A DNA stretch of 64,000 nucleotides from Balneola sp. Its GTDB lineage: Bacteria; Bacteroidota; Rhodothermia; Balneolales; Balneolaceae. The notes beneath the pieces were generated by a model that saw nothing but the letters and a program-made list of their open reading frames with translations, was not told the DNA's origin and made no database searches. The stretch lies in NCBI GenBank assembly GCA_017643645.1, contig JAEPNB010000010.1, positions 62,001-126,000 of the forward strand. The letters run 5' to 3'. Positions 8,677 to 17,419 of the stretch are shown here, one piece after another. How positions within the stretch are numbered: the stretch's first letter is position 1; each line of letters begins with the position of its first letter. Position numbers and translations under genes: made by a program.

Positions 8677-8703
8677 GGTCTGACGGCTGTAGCCCGTCTG
8701 ACC
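8677..8703. repeat. TCTGACGG hairpin family, copy 3 (variant)
   Basis: GGTCTGACGGCT and AGCCCGTCTGACC pair with a T/T mismatch at the matching position and one bulged C. It sits 19 bases from copy 2 in the convergent gap between the MgtC gene and the BNR/VPS10 gene. Confidence 0.6.
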
Positions 8704-8722
8704 TCAAGAACTTTTCGGAATG

Positions 8723-8750
8723 GTTAATCGCTCCTCAGATAACGATTAAC
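8723..8750. repeat. GTTAATCG inverted repeat near the 3' end of the BNR gene
   Basis: GTTAATCG and CGATTAAC (8 bp each) flank 12 bases. The sequence then runs into ATTAACTAAT, which recurs beside the glutamate dehydrogenase 3' end near 30720. It may be a weak terminator for the minus-strand gene or a short dispersed repeat. Confidence 0.4.
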
Positions 8751-8768
8751 TATTAACTAATTTTTAAA

Positions 8769-11700
8769 TCAATTCTGAATCTTACCGCCTTTGCTTTCAA
8801 ATTCCTGAATGATGTTTTCGTATTCACCGTCCCAAACTGCTTGCAAGCGCTTGAATTGAACGTCCACTTTTTCCGCAAGATCTTCGTAGACCGCATACTG
8901 CTGTTGAGTAGGCCTTCCATAACCGGTGGCTACAGTGCTCGCTAAAGCAGCAAGTTTATTATTCAACTTGATCTCAAAATTCAATACATCCTGAGTTGCT
9001 TCGGCTTTGGTTTGCATCAGTTCATTTTCAACTTCTGACATTGCTTCCAATATCGTTTTCGCTTTTTCCTGAATCTCTTTATTGTCTTTTGCTTCAGCCA
9101 TCATTTCGTTGATCTCTTTGCGAACCTCACGTATTCTGTTGATGGTTTTATGCGTAGTATCCAGTTTTGCTTTGATGGTTTTAACCAACTCGAACTGTGC
9201 AACGAAATCTTCCTGAGTTACATTTTCCAATCTTGGATCTTTAACCACTTCAAAATTACGTTCTGCAACAACCTCATCGCCGATATGCATTTTCACAGTG
9301 TACGTTCCCGGAATAGCTGAAGGACCTGAAGTATTACCTGCCCAGAGAATTTGTGTGCCATCAATTCTGGTTACGTCAGGATAATCCAATCCCCAAACAA
9401 ACTTATTTAGTCCGGATTGATTTGCTACCACACTTGGTCTGGTTTGATCTTCTTCTTCGTAAAAAGTAGATGACTCTTTTACCGGACGATCATTATCATC
9501 TTTGATACTGGAATAGGTTCTTATGGTATTTCCCGAAGGATCGATAATTTCCAGTTTGATCTCTTCTTCTGCCTCATTTTTCAGTGTGTAAAAGAAAACA
9601 GCTCCTCGTTCAGGATTCTGCCCTACAGTAGAACCCGGTCTGCTGAAGCTGGGACCTCCGAACAAGTATGTTCTCTCCGGTTGGAAAAGATGATTTTCTG
9701 CTTTTGAGATCTGATCACTCATTTGATGCAGAACAGGAAGATCATCCAATATCCAGAACGAACGTCCCTGAGTAGCCACCACAAGATCTTTGTCACGTTT
9801 ATGAACGGCCATATCTGTAACAGGAACAGCCGGAAGATTTAATTGCAGATCCTGCCAGTTTTCACCCGCATCAAAAGAAACATATACACCGGTTTCTGTT
9901 CCCGCATACAATAAACCTTTTTTGTTGGGATCTTCTCTGACTACGCGAGTGAAATCCATTGCAGGAATTCCTTTTGTGATCTTCGTCCAGCTTTTACCAT
10001 AATTTGTGGTTTTGTAGATCATCGGAGCAAAGTCATTGAACTTGTATCTTGTTGCAGCAAAATAAGCTGTTCCTGCGTCATGATGAGAAGCGTCAATTAT
10101 ACTGATCATTGTTTCCGGTAATCCTTTCGGTGTTACATTTTCCCAGGTTTCTCCGTTATCTCTGCTGATATGAATTAAACCATCATCAGAGCCTGCCCAG
10201 AATGTTCCTTCCTGAATTGGGGACTCAACAAAAGTAAAGATCGTATTGTAATACTCTACTGAGGTATCATCCTTCGTGATCGGCCCACCTGATTCTTTCT
10301 GCTTTTCTTTATCATTTCTTGTGAGATCATCACTAATAACTTCCCAGCTCATTCCCTCATCTGTTGAACGATGTACATGTTGAGAAGTCGTATACAGAAC
10401 GTCAGGATTATGAGGAGAGATCACAATCGGAAAGGTCCATTGAAATCTATACTTCAGATTTTCAGCTCCTGCACCCATCGGGTTGTCCGGCCAAACATCA
10501 ACACGGTCACTTAACCCAAGTTCTTTATCATATTTGTTTAGATAACCACCATAACTTCCACCGAAAGTAACATTCGGATCTTCCGGATCAGGAGCAATGT
10601 ATCCACTTTCACCACCGGCTACCGGCCACCAATCGCTTTCATCAATTCCAAAGCCATTTGTTCTGTTCTTGATGGCAAACGTGCTGTTATCCTGCTGAGC
10701 TCCGTACACCATATACGGAAATTGATTATCCGTAGTAACCTGATAAATTTGCGCTGTCGCTGATGTATAATATGAGGACCAACCTTCTCCACCATTGTAC
10801 GTTACCTGACCTCCACCATCATCTCCAATTACCATACGTTGCGGATCATTGGGGTCGATCCACAGATCATGATGATCACCATGTGGAGTTCCAATCCTGC
10901 TGAATTTACTTCCTCCATCAGTAGACTTCCAGAAACCTACATTAAGAACATAAACACCATTTTCATTTTTCGGATCAGCAATAACTTTAGAATAATACCA
11001 GGCTCTTTGACGAAGATTCCTGTCTGCACTAATTCTTCTCCAGGTGTCACCGCCATTTTCTGAACGGAACAACCCTCCACCATTTTGATTTTCAATAATA
11101 GCCCAAACTCTGTTTGAGTTTGCGGGCGAAACAGCGACACCGATCTTTCCAAGTAATCCTTTTGGCATTCCGGGAAATTTTGAAATTTCTTCCCAGGTTT
11201 CTCCGCCGTCTTTGCTTCTGAATAAACCACTTCCTTCACCACCACTACTCATTTCCCAAGGATTTCTGTAAGCTTCCCAAAGTGATGCAAATAAAATTCT
11301 GGGATTGTTTGGATCAACGGCGATGTCCACAGCTCCGGTTTTATTATTTCGGAATAAAACTTTTTTCCAGGTAGCTCCTCCATCTGTAGATTTGAAAACT
11401 CCTCTTTCTTCATTTCCGTCAGTTCCGAAAATCTGCCCCATAGCAGCAACCCAAACGATATCATCATTCGACGGATGTACTTCTATATCACCAATAAACT
11501 GACTTTCCCCTAATCCGATATGCTTCCAGGTTTTTCCGGCATCAGTAGATTTATACATCCCATCACCGGCACTCATATTTCCTCGTATATCCGTTTCTCC
11601 CATTCCTACATAGATCACGTTCGGGTCAGAAGGTGCAACTGTGATCGCTCCCACGGAACCTGTTTTAAAGTAATCATCTGAAATGTTGATCCAGCTACTT

Positions 11701-11969
11701 CCCCCATCTGTAGTTTTAAAAACTCCACCTCCGGTAAAACCCGTGTAAAAAGTGTACGGTTGTGACGCATGACCAGATACAGCAACTGAGCGGCCGCCCC
11801 TGTATGGTCCTATATTTCTATAATTTAGATCCTTAAAGAGTTCTTTTTTATAAGCAGGAGAATCTGTTTCCTCTCCGTGCCCGAATATCTGAGCCGAAGA
11901 AGTATCAACCATAAAAAATGAAACAATCAAACAAGTGATTGCAGAATAGAATAGCTTTCTTGCCTTCAT
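8769..11969 (-). CDS. Large exported BNR/VPS10 (sortilin-like) beta-propeller protein
   Basis: 1066 residues with a signal peptide (about 1-26, ending TSSAQ). The body is a string of BNR/Asp-box blades: repeated S-x-D-x-G-x-x-W motifs such as STDAGKTWKHIG, STDGGATWKK, SKDGGETWEE, SRDNGETWEN and SFDAGENWQD. This matches the sortilin/VPS10-type propeller proteins often labelled glycosyl hydrolase in Bacteroidota-like genomes. After the propellers (to about residue 760) come a beta domain and a helical C-terminus rich in E and K. No glycosidase active site can be shown, so a catalytic role is unproven. It is probably periplasmic or surface-located, and monocistronic. Confidence 0.85.
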   Translation of the reverse strand: MKARKLFYSAITCLIVSFFMVDTSSAQIFGHGEETDSPAYKKELFKDLNYRNIGPYRGGRSVAVSGHASQPYTFYTGFTGGGVFKTTDGGSSWINISDDYFKTGSVGAITVAPSDPNVIYVGMGETDIRGNMSAGDGMYKSTDAGKTWKHIGLGESQFIGDIEVHPSNDDIVWVAAMGQIFGTDGNEERGVFKSTDGGATWKKVLFRNNKTGAVDIAVDPNNPRILFASLWEAYRNPWEMSSGGEGSGLFRSKDGGETWEEISKFPGMPKGLLGKIGVAVSPANSNRVWAIIENQNGGGLFRSENGGDTWRRISADRNLRQRAWYYSKVIADPKNENGVYVLNVGFWKSTDGGSKFSRIGTPHGDHHDLWIDPNDPQRMVIGDDGGGQVTYNGGEGWSSYYTSATAQIYQVTTDNQFPYMVYGAQQDNSTFAIKNRTNGFGIDESDWWPVAGGESGYIAPDPEDPNVTFGGSYGGYLNKYDKELGLSDRVDVWPDNPMGAGAENLKYRFQWTFPIVISPHNPDVLYTTSQHVHRSTDEGMSWEVISDDLTRNDKEKQKESGGPITKDDTSVEYYNTIFTFVESPIQEGTFWAGSDDGLIHISRDNGETWENVTPKGLPETMISIIDASHHDAGTAYFAATRYKFNDFAPMIYKTTNYGKSWTKITKGIPAMDFTRVVREDPNKKGLLYAGTETGVYVSFDAGENWQDLQLNLPAVPVTDMAVHKRDKDLVVATQGRSFWILDDLPVLHQMSDQISKAENHLFQPERTYLFGGPSFSRPGSTVGQNPERGAVFFYTLKNEAEEEIKLEIIDPSGNTIRTYSSIKDDNDRPVKESSTFYEEEDQTRPSVVANQSGLNKFVWGLDYPDVTRIDGTQILWAGNTSGPSAIPGTYTVKMHIGDEVVAERNFEVVKDPRLENVTQEDFVAQFELVKTIKAKLDTTHKTINRIREVRKEINEMMAEAKDNKEIQEKAKTILEAMSEVENELMQTKAEATQDVLNFEIKLNNKLAALASTVATGYGRPTQQQYAVYEDLAEKVDVQFKRLQAVWDGEYENIIQEFESKGGKIQN

Positions 11970-12089
11970 AGTAGTACCGAAGTTAGTTTAGTTAGTTATT
12001 ACAGAATTGAATAACTGAATGTATTGCTAGATAAGCAAGGAATGGGTAAAAAGTTGTGAACTCGAAAATGTACTCTTAAAGTTCTATGC

Positions 12090-13460
12090 TTACTTTTTCC
12101 TTTCTGCTTTGAATATCAGACTTCCTTTTGCTTTTTTTATCCTGTCCGGAAGAATTTCATACTCTTTGAAAGTAGAAAGCTTTTGAGAACTTTGAGATCC
12201 GGTTAAAATAAAGTCAATTGCGGCTCCAAGTAACGGGTCTTCCACATCTCCGATTTGAAATGGCTGTAATAAATCATCTTCAGCCTCAATTTCAGGTTGT
12301 AACCCAAGCACTAAATTAGCTGACCCTTCTGAATTTACATATTGCACAAATACCGGCACAATAATGTAGTCGTTCGGAGGTACAGCATCCTCTCCTTTTA
12401 TCATTGTTGCACCAAAAAACTCACCGCTGGTAGCTTCTCCAACTTTAACAACATTCATATGGGGGCTAAGCCCATTTATCAATAACTCACTTGTTGATGC
12501 TGTTTTTTCACTTGTTAAAAAAAACACTCTTTGCAAACCCAGGTTTTCCGGAACTTGCGAAAACTTTCTAGTCAATCTTTCGGAGTTTTGACCTTCTTCG
12601 TTAATAATCTCTTGTTCAACACTCTCGTTGTACTCAAATTTAACGAACACTTCTTCGGCCTGAGCGGCAGAGTTTGATACAAGGGCATTTGCAAGATTTT
12701 GTGCTGCTTCTATATCTCCGCCAAGGTTATATCGTAAATCTACTATCAGATCTGTTACTCCCTCAGTCTTAAAATCCTGAATAGCCATATCAAGACTGTC
12801 ATTAAACTGCCCGTTATCCCCATTTAAAAATTCAGCATAAAACAGGTAGCCTGTTTTAGTGTTATTAGTATCAATTATGCTTGTATGTACAACCGGGTTT
12901 AAATCCAGTTGAGATTGGTTTACAGATATTACTTCTCCCGTTTCAGCGATTATTCCCTGACTGGGAACAAATTCTCCCATGGTATATCTTACGGTTGATT
13001 TTTCAGCAAAAAAGAGACGTTCGAAATTTGAAATATTTAAGGGAATATCATCAACTGCTAAAATTATATCTCCTCGCTTTAATCCATTAGAATCCGCGGA
13101 TGACTCAGGGTAAACAAACTCTGTTAAAACAAAAACATTATTACTATTACTGAATCTTCCAAAAGCCGGTGATAACCCACTTGTAAAGGGCTTCTCATTA
13201 ATCTCTGTTTCAAAGAAAACAGACCTATCAGTAATGAATGATACAAAATCATTTGGAGCCAACATTCCACCGAAGAAAGCACCAGGAGGAATTCGACCAT
13301 CAATTTCATCCGGTACTCTTTCATTCCAAAGATAACTTTCCTGCATATTCTTCTGAATCCAGGAATTAACCTCTACGAATTCATCTATCCCACTTTCTAC
13401 GCACCCTGAAATAATAATTAGAACCCCTACTAAAAGGGTTGTCAGCTTTATTTTTGTCAT
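12090..13460 (-). CDS. S41-family (C-terminal processing-like) peptidase, lipoprotein
   Basis: 456 residues with a lipobox (IIISGC, Cys near 20), so it is lipid-anchored in the envelope. A PDZ-like segment (GLKRGDIILAVDD) is followed by the S41 core: LIVDLRYNLGGDIEAA and the catalytic-serine block TSEKTASTSELLINGL near residue 320. It resembles Bacteroidota-type S41 lipoproteins rather than periplasmic CtpA/Prc. It lies 11 bases downstream of the tonB-like gene and is probably the last gene of the envelope operon that starts at 19138. Its substrate is unknown; processing of envelope partners is a reasonable guess. Confidence 0.88.
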   Translation of the reverse strand: MTKIKLTTLLVGVLIIISGCVESGIDEFVEVNSWIQKNMQESYLWNERVPDEIDGRIPPGAFFGGMLAPNDFVSFITDRSVFFETEINEKPFTSGLSPAFGRFSNSNNVFVLTEFVYPESSADSNGLKRGDIILAVDDIPLNISNFERLFFAEKSTVRYTMGEFVPSQGIIAETGEVISVNQSQLDLNPVVHTSIIDTNNTKTGYLFYAEFLNGDNGQFNDSLDMAIQDFKTEGVTDLIVDLRYNLGGDIEAAQNLANALVSNSAAQAEEVFVKFEYNESVEQEIINEEGQNSERLTRKFSQVPENLGLQRVFFLTSEKTASTSELLINGLSPHMNVVKVGEATSGEFFGATMIKGEDAVPPNDYIIVPVFVQYVNSEGSANLVLGLQPEIEAEDDLLQPFQIGDVEDPLLGAAIDFILTGSQSSQKLSTFKEYEILPDRIKKAKGSLIFKAERKK

Positions 13461-13471
13461 AATTGTTTCGT

Positions 13472-14293
13472 CTATCCGAATACAAATCTAAATGTTATTG
13501 TTCCCCATTGTGCTTGTTGGGGCACCCCACTTGGAAGTTTTGAGAATTTCCAACTTCTTAAAGTCCGTTGCACTTCTTTCTCTAGCTCCGGATTCATTTT
13601 CTTCAATGGAATAATCAAACCCACAGAACCATCAGGTTTAACCTGAAATCTTACTGAAATAACACCTTCTGTATTTGCTGTATTTTCGGGTAAAGGCTGA
13701 ACCATCGGATCTCTTTCTATATTGCCTTCCCATTTTAGTTCATAAGGAGCTGACTTATCATCATCAGCGCCTGTTCCTGCATCAGCATTTGTTTCTCCGG
13801 TGTTTCCTTTAATATCTCCGCTTTCTTTTGATCCGTCGCTGACTTCAAGATCTTCTTTTGCTTGCGGTGGAATTTCAATTTCTTCTTTTACTTCTTCCGC
13901 TGTCTCTTTAGTGGGATCCACAACTTCCGTTTTGGGCGTTTCTACCTTTTCTTCCTGCACTTCTTCAACCTCGTCAGGCAGGTCAACAGGTTTGGTAATT
14001 TCTTCTGTGGGATTTGTTGGTTGCTCTTCAGGAATCGGAGTTTCTTCAACCGGTTCTTCTGTTTTAACTTCGGAAGGGTTTGGTCTTTTTGCTACTTCTT
14101 CATCCTTAACTTCAGAAAACTCTGCTAATGTTCCAGATCTAAATTCCCCGAACTCTACTTCAATGAAAGAAGGTCGGAAGTTTTGGTTCATATCCAGTGT
14201 ATACCACAAAGAAAACAGAACCATAATGATGCTTACACTTAACGTAACCGTAAGCGCAACACTATCATCTTGTGTAAATTTAGTTTTCTTCAT
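13472..14293 (-). CDS. TonB-like energy transducer
   Basis: 273 residues with one N-terminal hydrophobic span (about 12-33). A long periplasmic linker follows (about 60-180), rich in E, P, V and K as is usual for TonB/TolA spanners. The C-terminal TonB domain is about 200-273, recognisable by GVISVRFQVKPDGSV, LRSWKFSKLP and a final aromatic FRFVFG strand. It would transmit proton-motive energy from the ExbB/ExbD motor to outer-membrane partners. The gene follows exbD by 10 bases. The likely partner in the same operon is the barrel protein at 17420-19138. Confidence 0.88.
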   Translation of the reverse strand: MKKTKFTQDDSVALTVTLSVSIIMVLFSLWYTLDMNQNFRPSFIEVEFGEFRSGTLAEFSEVKDEEVAKRPNPSEVKTEEPVEETPIPEEQPTNPTEEITKPVDLPDEVEEVQEEKVETPKTEVVDPTKETAEEVKEEIEIPPQAKEDLEVSDGSKESGDIKGNTGETNADAGTGADDDKSAPYELKWEGNIERDPMVQPLPENTANTEGVISVRFQVKPDGSVGLIIPLKKMNPELEKEVQRTLRSWKFSKLPSGVPQQAQWGTITFRFVFG

Positions 14294-14303
14294 CCGTATT
14301 AAT

Positions 14304-14720
14304 TTATAATGAACTTTGTTCCGTAGCCATCACTAATTTTAAATTCAAAGCCTTACCAATATTCATAACTCTCACCGCATCATCTACTTTTGCGTCTTTA
14401 TCGGCACGTAATATAATCGTTTGACTCTGCTTATTATTGCGTACTGATCGTATTTGAAGAGCTAAAGAACCTCGTGCTGTTAAGTCTCCATCCACGTAAA
14501 ATTCACCTTCTTTAGTGATTGCAACTGAGATGAACTCATTCTGGGTAGTTGATCCTGACTCTGCTTTCGGAATATTCACTTTAATCCCAAAATTCGTAAC
14601 AAATGAAGAAGTCAACAAAAAGAAGATCAATAACAACAGAACTATATCTGTCAATGAAGATTGTGAGAATAGAGATAGCGGAGTTAACCTTTTATCTCCT
14701 CGTCGAAAGTCACGTGCCAT
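14304..14720 (-). CDS. exbD: ExbD/TolR-family motor protein
   Basis: 138 residues with one N-terminal span preceded by a short cytoplasmic tail. The span TDIVLLLLIFFLLTSSFV carries the proton-path aspartate of the ExbD/TolR family near residue 26. The periplasmic domain has the usual VDGDLTARGSLA and ILRADKDAKV elements. It works with ExbB as the proton-driven stator that energises TonB. Its start is 2 bases after the exbB stop, so translation is probably coupled. Confidence 0.92.
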   Translation of the reverse strand: MARDFRRGDKRLTPLSLFSQSSLTDIVLLLLIFFLLTSSFVTNFGIKVNIPKAESGSTTQNEFISVAITKEGEFYVDGDLTARGSLALQIRSVRNNKQSQTIILRADKDAKVDDAVRVMNIGKALNLKLVMATEQSSL

Positions 14721-14722
14721 AA

Positions 14723-15430
14723 TTATGCCTGCTTTTTAGGTGCCGGTGATTGAAGCAAATCCATAAAATCTGCAGATGCATTTTCAAGTTCAAAAATAGA
14801 TCTGTTTATTTTGCCCAATAAAAAGTTATAGAAACCAAATGCTATCAAACCAACAATCAATCCTGCAGCGGTGGTAATAAGAGCTTCCCAGATTCCACCG
14901 GCTAATTCGCTTGGATTAACATTTCCCTGAAGGGATTGAATATCCATGAAAGCCTCGATCATACCTGTTACCGTTCCGGTAAAACCCAGTAATGGTGCTA
15001 CACCCGCAATAGTTGCTAACCAATTCATTCTTTTTTCAAGAAAGAATATTTCCTTTTTCCCGGCATTGTCAATGGCATCTTCGATGTCTCGAATCGGGCG
15101 ACCTAATCGTTTAATTCCGGCTTTAATAATTCTTGACAGCGGTTTATCATGATCATCACAGTAAGCCATGGCGTCTGATTGTTTGCCTGACTTTAACAAA
15201 CCTTCAACCGAACTTAAAAATCTGTCTGTATCTGTATGTGATCGGTTCAATGCTCGCCAACGTTCTACAATTACGTACATAGAAAGCATAAAAAGCACGA
15301 AGATCGGGATCATTAAAACCCCTCCTTCAATTAAAAGATCGAATAGTGTAATTGTTTCTCCTTCAAGTGCCAGTGCCAGTGAATCAGCAACTGCCGTTGA
15401 ATCTTGAAATAGTAAAAGAAGGATGTTCAT
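14723..15430 (-). CDS. exbB: ExbB/TolQ/MotA-family motor protein
   Basis: 235 residues from the ATG at 15430 (MNILLLLFQDS); an in-frame upstream start would overlap the SPOR gene. Three membrane spans are visible: about 32-52 (GVLMIPIFVLFMLSMYVIVE), then a pair near 130-150 and 175-200 in the MotA_TolQ_ExbB domain (LLGFTGTVTGMIEAF, AAGLIVGLIAFGFYNFL). This is the inner-membrane ring subunit that converts proton flow into motion with ExbD. It lies 13 bases after the HU-SPOR gene and 2 before exbD. Confidence 0.93.
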   Translation of the reverse strand: MNILLLLFQDSTAVADSLALALEGETITLFDLLIEGGVLMIPIFVLFMLSMYVIVERWRALNRSHTDTDRFLSSVEGLLKSGKQSDAMAYCDDHDKPLSRIIKAGIKRLGRPIRDIEDAIDNAGKKEIFFLEKRMNWLATIAGVAPLLGFTGTVTGMIEAFMDIQSLQGNVNPSELAGGIWEALITTAAGLIVGLIAFGFYNFLLGKINRSIFELENASADFMDLLQSPAPKKQA

Positions 15431-15443
15431 GTAAATGAAGTAT

Positions 15444-17216
15444 TTAAATTTTTGTGATGATATAATTTCCAAGTATTTCAGAATCAACTTTTTCAGCAGC
15501 TATAGCCGCATCTGCCAGTGACTCAAATTGTCCGATGCTTACTCTGTATAATGCACCGAATTCCTGTGACGGTTTTTCCTTAATAATAACCCGAAAGCCA
15601 GCTTTCGATAATTTTTCAAATTGCGCGTCTGCTCCGGACTTCCGGCTTAATGTATATAGCACTATTGTATATCCATTGTTCCCGGCTTCGGTTGCTGTTC
15701 CGTTTAACCCATAAACCTCAGCTTCTGCCTGAATATTAACCGGAGAAATAATACCTCCATCGCCCGGAGCTTTTTCATCAGCAACTAGTGGGGCTATATC
15801 TTTTTCTAGATTTTGAGGTGTTTCTACTTCAGATATTTCAGATTCAGGATCAGAAGAATTTCCGGTATTTTCTTCTGTTTCACCCGGAGTATTATCACTG
15901 TTCATTTCAACCTCCGGCACTTCTCTTACGGGTTGCTCCTCTTCTGCTTGAGTAGTTTGTGGCGGCGTACTTTCCGGCTGTGTTACAGGCGGTGTGCTCT
16001 GTGCTAGTTGTGTTGAAGCTGACGATGGCGTAATTCCTTTGATATTTACAACCCCGAAGTAAGCAAGAAGATACCCTGTTCCTCCCAACAATATCAAAGC
16101 AAGGATCATATATAAGAAAACCGGAGTACTTTGCTTTCTGTCTCTTGGACTTTTCGGGGTCCTGCTCTTTTTCTCTGTTTTCCCTTCGTCTTCTTCGGTT
16201 TTCTCCTTACCAGCTTCCTTTTTAGAAGCTTTACCTGAAGATACATTTGTTACAACAGGCACAAAATCTTCATCTTCATCGTCATCTTCTTCAATAAGCT
16301 CATCAAATGGATCGTCGAAATCTTGATCAGAATCATCATCTCCCAGTGCAGAGAAATCTATTTCTTCTTCTTTTTGTTCTTCAGACACACTTTCTTCTTG
16401 CTGAAGTTCTTCCTCTTTTTCAAAAACATCCTCCTCAGAAGTGATTTCTTCTTCAGAAGCAAAAATATCATCTTCATCAATTAATTCGGGTTCTTCTTCT
16501 GCATCACCAAGCAAACCAGAAAAAGCACCTTCCTGCTCCTCTTCTTTATGCGCATCTATGCCCCAATTTTCGGGACCCGGCGCAGACTCCTCTTCCGGTT
16601 CAGGCTCAGCTTCTTCTTCTGCTGTTTCATCTTCACTTTCGTCTGAACCAAATATGTCTTTAAGCGTATCTTCTAACGCCTCTTCAGGTTCTTCTTCTTG
16701 CTCCGGTTGTTCAGGAATTATTTCTTCAGTGTCTTCGCTTTCTATCTCTTCTTCAACAACAGCTTCAATCTCCTCTTCGCTGAGATCTCCTTTTTCGGCC
16801 TGCTCCTGAATTGTTTTTTCATGCTCCTCTGCTTCATTAAATAACTCTGCAAACGGGTCTTCGTACTCTTCCGGTTCTTCCGCTTTTCCACCATCAAGAA
16901 TACCCTGAATAGGATTTTCGTCTTCATCTTCCGGCTCCTCAGCTTCTTGCTGTTGCGCTCCTCCCGGAAGTTCGATAGGCTCCATACCTACATACTTATA
17001 ATTGATCTCTGTTTCCAGCTCATCAGATGGGATAAACAGTATGTTTGATCCTAATTTACTGAAAATACCAAAGCCTTCAACTTCATAGCCCTCTCCTTCA
17101 TCAAAAGAAGCTTTCATCTCGCTTATAAGCTCTTCCAGATATTTCTCGACTTTCTCTTTTTCAATTCCTGAATTGTCCGAAAGCAGCGCAATAAATTTCT
17201 CATTGTCTATTAACAT
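15444..17216 (-). CDS. HU-domain/acidic linker/TM/SPOR-domain membrane protein
   Basis: 590 residues of unusual layout. Residues 1-80 look like an HU/IHF-type domain of the CCDC81-like clade (KFIALLSDNSGIEKEKVEKY, then GYEVEGFGIFSK). A highly acidic, low-complexity linker (about 85-340) is rich in E and D. A basic patch precedes one membrane span (about 363-385, FLYMILALILLGGTGYLLAY). A Pro/Thr/Glu-rich linker leads to a C-terminal SPOR domain (about 515-590, TIVLYTLSRKSG to YRVSIGQFESLADA). SPOR domains bind denuded peptidoglycan at division sites. The protein may link nucleoid or cytoplasmic partners to the wall. It lies 2 bases after a short HU-like gene and 13 before exbB. Confidence 0.85.
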   Translation of the reverse strand: MLIDNEKFIALLSDNSGIEKEKVEKYLEELISEMKASFDEGEGYEVEGFGIFSKLGSNILFIPSDELETEINYKYVGMEPIELPGGAQQQEAEEPEDEDENPIQGILDGGKAEEPEEYEDPFAELFNEAEEHEKTIQEQAEKGDLSEEEIEAVVEEEIESEDTEEIIPEQPEQEEEPEEALEDTLKDIFGSDESEDETAEEEAEPEPEEESAPGPENWGIDAHKEEEQEGAFSGLLGDAEEEPELIDEDDIFASEEEITSEEDVFEKEEELQQEESVSEEQKEEEIDFSALGDDDSDQDFDDPFDELIEEDDDEDEDFVPVVTNVSSGKASKKEAGKEKTEEDEGKTEKKSRTPKSPRDRKQSTPVFLYMILALILLGGTGYLLAYFGVVNIKGITPSSASTQLAQSTPPVTQPESTPPQTTQAEEEQPVREVPEVEMNSDNTPGETEENTGNSSDPESEISEVETPQNLEKDIAPLVADEKAPGDGGIISPVNIQAEAEVYGLNGTATEAGNNGYTIVLYTLSRKSGADAQFEKLSKAGFRVIIKEKPSQEFGALYRVSIGQFESLADAAIAAEKVDSEILGNYIITKI

Positions 17217-17218
17217 TG

Positions 17219-17416
17219 CTATTCCTCCATATCAGCTTTGAATTCAATACTGTCTTTCGGAGGGAGCATTACCAGCTTTCCGTCTCCACTTCTTTCTTGT
17301 TGCTGGCTTGTATGTTCTGCTTTAAAAGTACCCAGACCTTTTATTTCAACAGAATTTTTCATGATGATCTGATCACGAATTGTTAACCCAAATGCTTTTA
17401 AAAAATCGTTCGTCAT
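17219..17416 (-). CDS. Short HU/IHF-like protein
   Basis: 65 residues with the HU-fold signature VEIKGLGTFKAEH followed by a PPKDSIEFKA strand (HU proteins typically have PP-x-x-x-x-F). It is shorter than canonical HU (about 90), because the helical part before the sheet is reduced. Genes of this type often precede HU-SPOR genes in Bacteroidota-like genomes, and here it lies 2 bases upstream of one. It may pair with the HU domain of that protein or bind DNA; both are inference. Confidence 0.75.
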   Translation of the reverse strand: MTNDFLKAFGLTIRDQIIMKNSVEIKGLGTFKAEHTSQQQERSGDGKLVMLPPKDSIEFKADMEE

Positions 17417-17419
17417 AGC

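Noticed and set aside
13800-14309. Plus-strand open frames opposite the TonB-like gene
   Set aside because: Low-complexity Ser- or Phe-rich products that mirror the E/P/V-rich TonB linker.
16441-16809. Plus-strand Ser-rich open frame
   Set aside because: It is the mirror of the Glu/Asp-rich linker of the HU-SPOR gene; the GAA/GAG-rich code makes long antisense frames by composition.
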